From Narthecium ossifragum (taxonomy: Eukaryota; Streptophyta; Magnoliopsida; Dioscoreales; Nartheciaceae): a stretch of DNA of 64,000 nucleotides. The notes under the pieces are model-generated. The model worked only from the letters and a program-made list of their open reading frames with translations, was not told where the DNA came from and searched no databases. The stretch is taken from contig OY986967.1 of the NCBI GenBank assembly GCA_963920575.1, positions 11,154,061 to 11,218,060 on the forward strand. The letters are read 5' to 3'. Each line of letters opens with the position of its first letter. Position 1 is the first letter of the stretch. Position numbers and translations under genes: made by a program. Shown piece after piece: positions 56,440 to 64,000 of the stretch.

Positions 56440-57376
56440 AACTGAACAATATAAATAGATTAGATCTCACAATTTCATTGATTCCGAGGTTTCAGTTTCC
56501 TTGACCAAGAATCAAGATTTAGCCACACATGGCCATTCATAACAATCCTCAAAAGATTCCAATAAGTAAAAGAAAACCTAGGAAAAATCTCAAAGAATAG
56601 AAAGTAGCAGCCAAAAGTATCTAGAAATCCCCCCTCAAACCCTAGAAAGAGTCATATTTATAGCCTTAAGTGTCTCTATCCTCGGATTAGATCTGAACCG
56701 TTGATTTTCATCACTGTGAAGGTAAGATCGATCCTTCGATGGGTGTAGGATCGATCCTTTGATATCAAAATCTTCAATTTCTGGCTACGCCCAAGGAAGA
56801 TCGATCCTTCCATAGGTGTAAGATCGATCCTTCTCAGTAGGATGGATAGTAGGATGGATCCTTCTCAGTAGGATGGATCCTTCTATAGAAGAAAGATCGA
56901 TCCTTTGCATCGGTGATTTCCTCAATCTTCTCGAGTGAAAGGAGGATCGATTCTACTACGATCATCTGAAAAGTATGCGTTCTGTCAGGTCTGTCTGCAT
57001 AAGAGGATCGATCCTTTTAGGGTGTAGGATCGATCTTTCTTTTCTGAGTATTTACTGTTTTGCCATCCAGACTGCGCCATTGGTACTAAAATTGCCGTAA
57101 CTTCCTCTAGGAAACTCGGAATCACGAACCGTAAAATTCTCCAGAAACTAGACTTCAAGAGCTTTCCAACCATATATGGCACATCATCTGGTTCTTCATC
57201 AGCACGTACAGTTTAATCTTTAAATTGATTTATATACTCTTTTCAGCTACTTTTCGAACTTAAGGACTTCAATTGCATCCTAAATCAAAATATAAGAATA
57301 ATGAGTGTATTTAGGTACCAAATAAGCACATGAGACTAAGTATTAAGGGGTAAAAATATAATATTATGCATCATCA
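56440..57376 (-). mobile_element. Athila-type LTR H inside the chromovirus mosaic
   Basis: The right end is ATGCATCATCA (57,376). The last 300 bp are homologous to the LTR of element 1. Minus-strand TATAAA at 56,662-56,657. Upstream (56,727-57,037) are paired GATCGATCC sites 22-23 bp apart. No primer site or internal sequence adjoins, so it is a solo or truncated LTR. The left edge is uncertain by about 40 bp, and I could not find a target duplication. Confidence 0.62.
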
Positions 57377-57535
57377 TCAGGCGTTCCCCCCCACCGCGAA
57401 CTCAACACTCGTCCCTGGTGCTGGTACAGAGTCTCGGGGTAAAGCTACCGCGACTACTGGAGCCTGTCGAACGGTGCGATGCTCACGCGACCGGCCACGA
57501 CTCACAACGGAACGACGTACCCGACTCCTTGGCAT
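57377..57535 (-). pseudogene. Chromovirus gag N-terminus, cut off
   Basis: ATG at 57,535 on the minus strand, about 185 bp from the primer site, fits a gag start. About 52 residues remain (MPRSRVRRSVVSRGRSREH opening, Arg-rich, then Ala/Pro-rich) before LTR H interrupts. The rest of gag and nearly all of pol are absent. Confidence 0.55.
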
Positions 57536-57720
57536 CTGCACACCCACCAGAAACAACAAGTATCCACTTGTCAGAAACCGCAAAACACCCAACACAGCGA
57601 TAAACTAAAATAATTCACATTTCACAACCAATATGCAGGGATGTTCTAGACATAGAACTAACCCATCCCATGCTCAAACTCAACCGAATCCTGATTCTGA
57701 CCCTGGGATCTACAACCTAT

Positions 57721-57732
57721 GCTCTAATACCA
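57721..57732 (-). other. Primer binding site, initiator tRNA-Met, one mismatch
   Basis: Minus strand TGGTATTAGAGC (consensus TGGTATCAGAGC), three bases after the LTR end. It fixes LTR D as a 5' LTR and the element as minus strand. Confidence 0.9.
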
Positions 57733-57735
57733 AGT

Positions 57736-59992
57736 TGTCGCGCCCCGACCCGCGAAAGCCCAACCGGGGCGGGTGACGCGAACTGAAACCTAACGAAACG
57801 AGGAAAACATTTTGCGAGGGTTCCCTCTAACCTATTGGTCTCCGTAGCAATTCATCTAAAACACCCTCAATTTAAAAGACATAATTAAAAGAACCTCAAA
57901 CCACAGATTACAAAACCCAAACTTAATATACATATCCTCGAAGAGGGGAAGATTCAAATACAACATTTAACACCCCCTAGGAGACTAACTAACCAAGGGT
58001 TCGAAAAACAGTAAATGATCACCACCTCTCAGACTCCGCCTATCGCCGCCGCACCACCGACCAACTGCCCGGTAGGGGCCACCGAAGAGGAGCTAACGCC
58101 TGCACCTGCAAACGCAGCCCGGGTAGGAGTGAGCAACTAAGCTCAGTAGGGAAACTACACTACGACACACAGAAGGAAGAGGGAACCCTCGCCAAATTTT
58201 TTCGCGTTTCGTTAGGTTTCGGTTCGCGTCGCTCGCTCCAGCTGGGCTTTCGCGGGTCGTGGCGCAACATCGGCCCTAAGGCTAGATCCGAGCTACCCGA
58301 GAGACGCGGATCGGCAATCAACCCATCGCCCACGTCCTATCATGTATGCATCTAATGCAATCAGATGCGTGTTATGCTCATGTAGAAACATAAATGTAAG
58401 CATGCAACAGGATGTCAGATAAAACACAAGTCCGGGCGTAGCCTACAGCTCGCCAAGGGTATTCATAGCATCGGTTTTGAACAAAGCGGAAGAAGTAGGC
58501 ACTCAGGCTTACAAACGGGATACAACCCCAGCTAAACTATCAAACATTTATGACAACAATATAATAATACTTTAATGAAAGCTGAGGGCGTACTTAAGGC
58601 CCATTTGTTCTAAACATCCCAGGGGAGAAGTAACTCCCTTGGTTCAACCAAAAACCACACACGGGCTTAAAATAATATATATATCCAAGATATGATTAAA
58701 ATAGTCGATTTACAGAAATCAAATTAATTATATCATGAAACTCAGAAAATCATATTTTTTAATCTAGCCGTCCGATTGACATGAAACTTGATATGCCCAC
58801 TCAATGGCATACCCCGAATCACTTGTCTGAAACCTGGATCGATCGGATAAACGAAAATACATCAAAATTTGTAATTTCGGTAAAAGCTCATATTTGATAA
58901 ACTAATCAACATCCTATTGAAAATAACTGGGATTAAAACCAATTAACTTTGTAGATCTCTTCCACAGTTCATCAAGATCATCCCGTCAAAAAATCCGCTT
59001 AATTAAATATAGAAAAACCACTTAAATCCTCAATTTATACCAACTGCCCTGTTTCAGCACAGACAACCTATTTAATTCACCAGAAATTCTACGTAGTTCT
59101 CAAAATCAAAACACCAGTTGGAAATGAAAGCTAACTCAGATATCGACAACTTGCATGTAGAACATGAAATGAGATCATGCACGTACAGCTCGAAAAACAA
59201 GGTAGAACACAGCTGTTCTGCTAGAACACAAAATCCGAGAAATAAATCAAGGAAAAACCCACTTAAATCTGGTTTAAATCCAACCAAAATCCAATCAAGC
59301 TTCAAACAGATATTAATCATACCTAGGATAACCATTTAGCATAGATTGATCAGCAATTTAAGCAATAAAACAACCAAGAACACCTAAACAAGCCCTAGGG
59401 TTAGAATCCTACCTTTCTATACTAATCCACAATTAATTCTCGATTAATCCGTGCAAGGGAGGTAAGGATCTGCTCGTCCCCTTACTGGCGACATCCCCAA
59501 GCCTCTGGATCGAGCTCTCCTTGCGGATCAAAGGAACGGTGAAGAGAAGAGAAGAAAAAAAAACAGAAAACAGAGGCGGTTCGCGGGCTACTTATAGGCC
59601 CGAGTCCGATCGGTCACTCTCCGAGCGAGCGATCAGACTAGGTTAGTTCACGTCCTTTTCTGGACACGTCGGAGGCGGTGCCGACCTCGAATCTGACCGA
59701 TCGCTCCCTGGAGCGATCGATCTGTTTGGGCTGACAGCTGTCCTAAAGACAGCTTCCGCGCGCCCGAACTCAAATCTTTCGATCCCAAGTTCGCCTAAGG
59801 TTATAATATGCACAAATAACAAACAAGGGGGGATGTGTGTGTACAACACGGGTGTCGAACCAACCACCAAGGCGTAATTTACCAAATTGCCCTTAGGGGT
59901 CTTCGTGATCAACCTGATCATGGAACAAGGCCAAACGGGCCAGACCCTCGACCGAATGCGGTTGTACCGGGTTGGAGGAACGGGTCCTCACA
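57736..59992 (-). mobile_element. Chromovirus 5' LTR D (minus strand), internally rearranged
   Basis: Starts TGTCGCGCCCCGACCCGCG and ends GGGTCCTCACA. 2257 bp. Clearly diverged from LTR G (different early block; extra about 125-bp block as in LTR B), so D and G are not the two LTRs of one insertion. At 58,190-58,269 it holds an inverted copy of an LTR end (complement of the 57,736-57,830 sequence), replacing normal LTR sequence. GATCGATC arrays are nearly absent here (a few sites near 58,840 and 59,700). Confidence 0.8.
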
Positions 59993-60036
59993 TAAAGACC
60001 CAATACGAGAGGATTGGGAGTAGACCACTCGTATCA
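59993..60036 (+). mobile_element. 3' LTR of LARD, terminal part
   Basis: Sequence TAAAGACCCAATACGAGAGG followed by ...CCACTCGTATCA, the same LTR end as at 50,551 and 52,601. Followed by CCCTC (60,037-60,041), the right target duplication. Confidence 0.88.
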
Positions 60037-60041
60037 CCCTC

Positions 60042-60537
60042 CCTCGTTGATGCTTCGGCTGCCTCTCTCGCCGGCGCCATCCAGTCCTTCTCACCGGTTC
60101 CGATCGCTCACCGATGTTGCCTCCTACTTCGCCCGGAATTCCCCTTCGTCCCCAAGCGTGCTGTCGGATTGGGGGAGGGGGGTGGGTAGGTTTCGTCCTC
60201 TTGAAGGAGTGGTGGAGGAGAGGAGATGTGGGGAAGGTGTGGAGGAGGAGGAGGAGAGGAGATGTAGGGAAGGGGAGGAGGAGGAGAGAAGGGGGTGGTG
60301 GAGCTACTGGGAGGGAGAGACGGGGCCATCTAGTCGAGGGCATCGCCAATCTCTCTCTCTCTCTCTCTCTCCCTCCCCCGTTGATGCTCCGGCTGCTTCT
60401 CCTGCCAGCGCCATCCAGGCCTTCTCACTGGTATCGCTCGCCGACGTGGGGAGAGAGAACATAGAGTGAGAGAGGGGGGATGGCCGATGGAGAGCTCCTC
60501 TCGTGGGGAGAGGGATAGGATGGCTGGTTGCCTGGTG

Positions 60538-60569
<32 letters not shown>

Positions 60570-60917
60570 ATTGTCGATGGACACGATGGCGATGGGGGAG
60601 GTTGGAGGCGGCCCAAGAGCTGCCGGATGAGGCGACTCTCTCTCTCTCTCTTCTATTTAGCTGGTATTAGATGTGGGGGTGGGGGGGGGGGATGGGATGA
60701 GTCATTGACACACACACACACACACACACACACACATTCTATCTCGTTGCCGACGGACACGATGATGATGGGGGAGGTTGGAGGCGGCCCAGGAGCTGAG
60801 GGAGGATTTGAGCGTGGGGATGTCTCCATTGGCGGCGCCGTCGACAATGGAGATGTTCGAGCCGGAGAGGGCGGAGAGCATGGCCGACTGGAGAAGCCTC
60901 ACCGTCGACTGGAGAAG
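60042..60917. other. GC- and CT-rich unassigned region with microsatellites
   Basis: A block starting GTTGATGCTTCGGCTGCC (about 60,047) has an imperfect copy near 60,381, an old direct duplication about 334 bp apart. (CT)n runs near 60,347-60,374 and 60,541-60,570, (CA)n at 60,706-60,736, and a G-run near 60,675-60,690. ORFs here are made of repeats and are not trusted. Confidence 0.6.
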
Positions 60918-62144
60918 TGTGAGGACCTGTCCCTCTACCCCTGTGGCTCGTTGTAGACCGCAAGGGCAATTTGGTAAATTACACCTTGTCGGTTTGTTTC
61001 ACACCCGCGTGTGCACACACTGACCATGTTTATGTTAGTGTTTGATTAGAAAGGTTAGGTGGACCTGGGATCGAAAGATCCAGGCTTGGGCTTGTGTTTT
61101 AGCCCAAGTCTAGCTTTCTGCACCTAAAGGATCGATCTTTCATTGCTAGAAGATCGATCTTTTAGTGTCAGAAAGTCAAGGCACGATTGTCATGAAGGAT
61201 CGATCTTTCCTCGATCATTCATAGGTCGGTTCATTTGTCTATAAAACAGACGTAGCCTTCTTCCTTGAATCCTTTTGAAATCCGCCATTCTTGAGCTCAA
61301 ATATGGCCGAATTTTGGAGCGATTGAGGACGATCCAAGGCTTAGCAGCTGGGATTGAAGCAGCTCTTGCCTTGGTAGGGATTCCTACCTACTTTGTTTTC
61401 CAATTTTGTGAGTTTGAGTTGATTGTGATTTGTTTTGCTTAGATCTTGCTGCATGATTGTTAGTTTGTAGCATGCTTACCGGTTTTGGACTCGTGGTCCT
61501 TCGTACTACCAGATCCCAAGGTTTTTGTGGGATTTGGTAGAGTTTTCCGACGATATTTCTCGCCGGAGGTTCGCCGGAGAACCCAACAAGATCGATCTTT
61601 CTTGGAGAAGGATCGATCCTTCATTGTTGGTAATGCTGAGCCCGAGCATGATCGATCATTTGGTGAAGATGATCGATCTTTGTTCCAGGATGGCATGGGA
61701 TGCCTTCTGTCGCGAGGATGATCGATCTTCCTGGGAGGAAGGATCGATCTTCCTTGGCGCGACAAGGAAGATGCCCTCTGTCACTAGGATGATCGATCTT
61801 CCTTGGAGGAAGGATCGATCTTCCTTGGCGCGACAAGAAAGATGCCCTCTGTTACGAGGATGATCGATCTTCCTGGGAGGAAGGATCGATCTTCTTTGGC
61901 TCGACATGAAAGGGGGCTCTTTGTTACTTGGAAGATCGATCTTTTCTTAGGAAAAGATCGATCCTTTGGTGGCAGAGAGGAGTTTTTCATTGGCTTTGCC
62001 CGCGGGGCTTGGTATGTACGGTTTTCTTACCGCTTTATATATTGTACATATCATTAAGCATGTTAGCCCCATATTAGGGGTAGTGGTGAACCAGGAGAGT
62101 GATGACTCCTGGGATATTTAGAATAAGTAGGCGAGTGGCTGTAC
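60918..62144 (+). mobile_element. Chromovirus LTR E, interrupted
   Basis: Starts TGTGAGGACCTGTCCC, close to LTR A. TATAAAA at 61,240-61,246. Palindromes upstream (about 61,128-61,215) and a long hairpin cluster in the leader (61,588-61,970) of three near-identical units. Breaks at 62,144, in the sequence after TTTAGAATAAGTAGGCGAG, where LTR F begins; the rest would lie beyond the window. Confidence 0.83.
61588..61970. repeat. Tandem hairpin units in LTR E leader
   Basis: Units of about 66 bp near 61,718, 61,788 and 61,857, each with the arms GATCGATCTTCC and GGAAGGATCGATC around a short loop, followed by a TTGGC(G/T)CGACA block. A longer hairpin (GATCGATCTTTTC and GAAAAGATCGATC arms) lies near 61,933-61,965. 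Expected in the transcribed leader. Confidence 0.75.
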
Positions 62145-64000
62145 TTGTCGCGCCCCGACCCGCGAAAGCCCAACCGGGCCGGGCGACGCGAACCGGAACC
62201 TACAAAACGCGAAAAACAAAGCTGGCGAGGGTTCCCTCTAACCTTTTGGTCTCCCTAACACTTCACCAAAAGCACCCCCAATTAAAAGATACAATAATTT
62301 AACAACATCGAACCACAGATTTAAAACTCAAAGTGTTTAATATACATATCCTCGGAGAGGGGAAGATCCAAATACAACATTACTCCCGTAGGAGACTAAC
62401 TAACATAAGGTATAAAAGCAGTAAAGATCGCCACCTCTCAAAGTCCACCAGGCGTCGCCGCACCGCCGACCAACTGCCCGGTAGGGGCCACAGAAGAAGA
62501 ACTGATGCCTGCACCTGCAAAACGCAGCCCGGGTAGGAGTGAGCACTAAGCTCAGTAGGGATCTACACTATGACACACAGAAGGAAGAGGGAAACGCAAC
62601 AGTGTCGCCCTCAAGTAGAGCCTGGGTGTATACAGGGGTTCCATAACCCCACCACGTGTCTTTGAGGCCCTCAATCATGGCCTTCCAGCCGGGCTGGTCA
62701 CATGTCAGGTCACATTCAGTAGCAGGAAACAACACTGCTGACTCACAAGCAGGAACATGACACTGCAAGCGGGAAATGGCACCGCTGAGTAGGCAACTCC
62801 TCTACTCCAGAGTCAACACAGTGGAACACCGGCTACACCTCAACATCCGACTCAAGGCCGACACGACCTCTACAATCATCAAACAACAAGTGCACCAGTC
62901 ATCTAGGCCTATCATCAAATTTGACTGGTCACTACAAATCAAACCGGGTCCAAACTACCCAACCCCGGTCCTAGGGCTAAGTCCGAGCTTCCAGCCTCGG
63001 GACGGCGACCTACAGATCACCCACGCCCTAACCAATGCAACTAATGCACAACAGGGGATGCATGCTATGAACATACACAGACAGGAGATAGTCATGCAAC
63101 AGTATGATAAGGCATCAGATAAGTCTACTCGATCGCTGCAGCGATACTACCGACCACTGCCAGCCGATCCGCAGCGGGTCCCGGCATTACGACGGTACCA
63201 CGACCGTCAACCGCGAACTCCTGCAACAGGAAGCAATCCCGAAAACCACTGATGAACAGTAAACAATATAATATTATATTTCAAAATATAATATTATAAT
63301 AAAAAACACTCAAAGCCTCTACTTAGGGGCTAATTGATCCCGTCGATCCGACGTCTAAATGACGTCGGATTCAAGATCCAACTTAGCCATCAGTAGGTGT
63401 ATATACCATGATCAATATATCCAAAATCCATAATCATCCAACGGTTGGATTAACGGGAAAACACTAATCAAAACCGTTAATCAAACTAACTTACCAATTA
63501 ATTGCTGCAACGCAGCCCTCCAGCAAACAATTCATAATAAATCGTAGGAAAATCGACAAATTATGACATCAATGGGGTTAGAGAGTAGACTCAAAGATCT
63601 ACAACTCTTATGCTCATCACAACCCAAGATCAAGTACGTGCCGCCCGAAAAACACGCTGCAAGCCGGCTGTTCTTCAAGAACAGCAGAAAACAGAGAATC
63701 CGAACTTAATCATGCATAAAACCTACTAAGATCTCAACCAAAGATCATAAAACTCATATCATAAATTCTACTAGGCATAAGGAATCCAACAAGACAAAGA
63801 TCAACAAGATCCAACGGCTAGATCTAGAGAAACCCATTAAAGAACACAAGTAGGTAGAAGAACCTACCGAAGAACGCTAATCCCGGCTGATCCCTCATAA
63901 CCAGTCACCAACAAGCCTCCAAACCACACCAGGAGCCTTTCTCTCATTGCCACGGATCCAACGAGCCTTAGAACACCCAATTTGATGGTCGGAGGAGGGA
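62145..64000 (-). mobile_element. Chromovirus LTR F (minus strand), runs off the window
   Basis: Starts TGTCGCGCCCCGACCCGCG inside LTR E (left flank GTACT, 62,140-62,144). Homologous to LTR D through the TATACATATCCTCGGAGAGG and CAACTGCCCGGTAGGGGCC blocks. As its inner side must be to the right, it is either a 3' LTR of a minus-strand element or a solo LTR. The right end is not reached. Confidence 0.72.

Larger units (their letters stand above)
49142..60036 (+). mobile_element. LARD-like non-autonomous LTR element with nested insertions
   Basis: Structure: 5' LTR 49,142-50,551; primer site; internal region 50,552-53,964; polypurine tract; 3' LTR 53,965-54,253 resuming at 59,993-60,036. CCCTC flanks both outer ends (49,137-49,141 and 60,037-60,041), proving one insertion. 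No protease, RT or integrase is visible; the internal region is about 2.1 kb once the solo LTR is removed. It must have been copied by proteins of another element. Inside sit a solo LTR of the same family and a minus-strand chromovirus mosaic. Confidence 0.88.

Noticed and set aside
60014..60956. ORFs with Cys/Val and Ser/Leu repeats near the microsatellites
   Set aside because: Translations of (CA)n and (CT)n; not genes.
6243..61970. GATCGATC arrays as CRISPR or as bacterial Dam-related sites
   Set aside because: Spacers are neither unique nor of constant length, the context is plant LTRs, and there are no cas genes; GATC methylation of the Dam type is not expected in plants.

Overview
The window is a transposon-dense stretch of a flowering-plant nuclear genome. 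Evidence for a plant: several Ty3/gypsy families with tRNA-Asp or initiator tRNA-Met primer sites, L1-type LINEs, a hAT element with an 8-bp target duplication, and one intron-containing host gene with GT-AG introns. The GC-rich first exon of that gene hints at a monocot, but this is weak evidence. No bacterial, organellar, tRNA, rRNA or CRISPR feature was seen.

Left part (1-27,690) is a nested stack of LTR retrotransposons. The oldest layer is a decayed + strand chromovirus (B): RT remnant at 5599-6027, integrase remnants at 23,796-25,669, 3' LTR at 25,918-27,024. Two events broke it. An Athila-like element (element 2, minus strand, 5' LTR 4148-5598) landed in its RT and was then hit by element 1 (minus strand Athila, LTR 2263-3912, gag 2087 to 327, protease running off the left edge). 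A solo chromovirus LTR (A, 6033-7457 plus 22,837-23,790, target duplication TCGGA) landed between RT and integrase. Into that solo LTR went a 15.4-kb Athila-type element C (7458-22,831, target duplication GCAGG, two 1589-bp LTRs). C holds a gag-pol frame with five stop codons, an intact acidic ORF and an ORF3/env-like frame with two stops.

Middle part (27,700-49,141) holds the only clear host gene, a ten-exon RIF1 homologue (29,601-35,346, 1181 codons, intact by my splice model). It is followed by antisense L1-type LINE fragments, a foldback DNA element (38,679-39,863) and a 4.3-kb hAT transposon (43,279-47,575) whose transposase frame has one stop.

Right part (49,142-64,000) is a large non-autonomous LTR element (LARD-like, target duplication CCCTC, ends 49,142 and 60,036). 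It carries a solo LTR of its own family (duplication ACCCG) and, in its 3' LTR, a mosaic of chromovirus pieces on the minus strand. Two further chromovirus LTRs in opposite orientation close the window.

The most interesting signal cuts across families. LTRs of several different elements carry arrays of a TCGA-centred palindrome (GATCGATC, or CGGTCGACCG in element 1). The sites mostly sit in pairs 21-24 bp apart, about 40-375 bp upstream of the LTR TATA box. In chromovirus LTRs a second cluster in the predicted leader forms hairpins, and in element C further arrays precede the two downstream ORFs.
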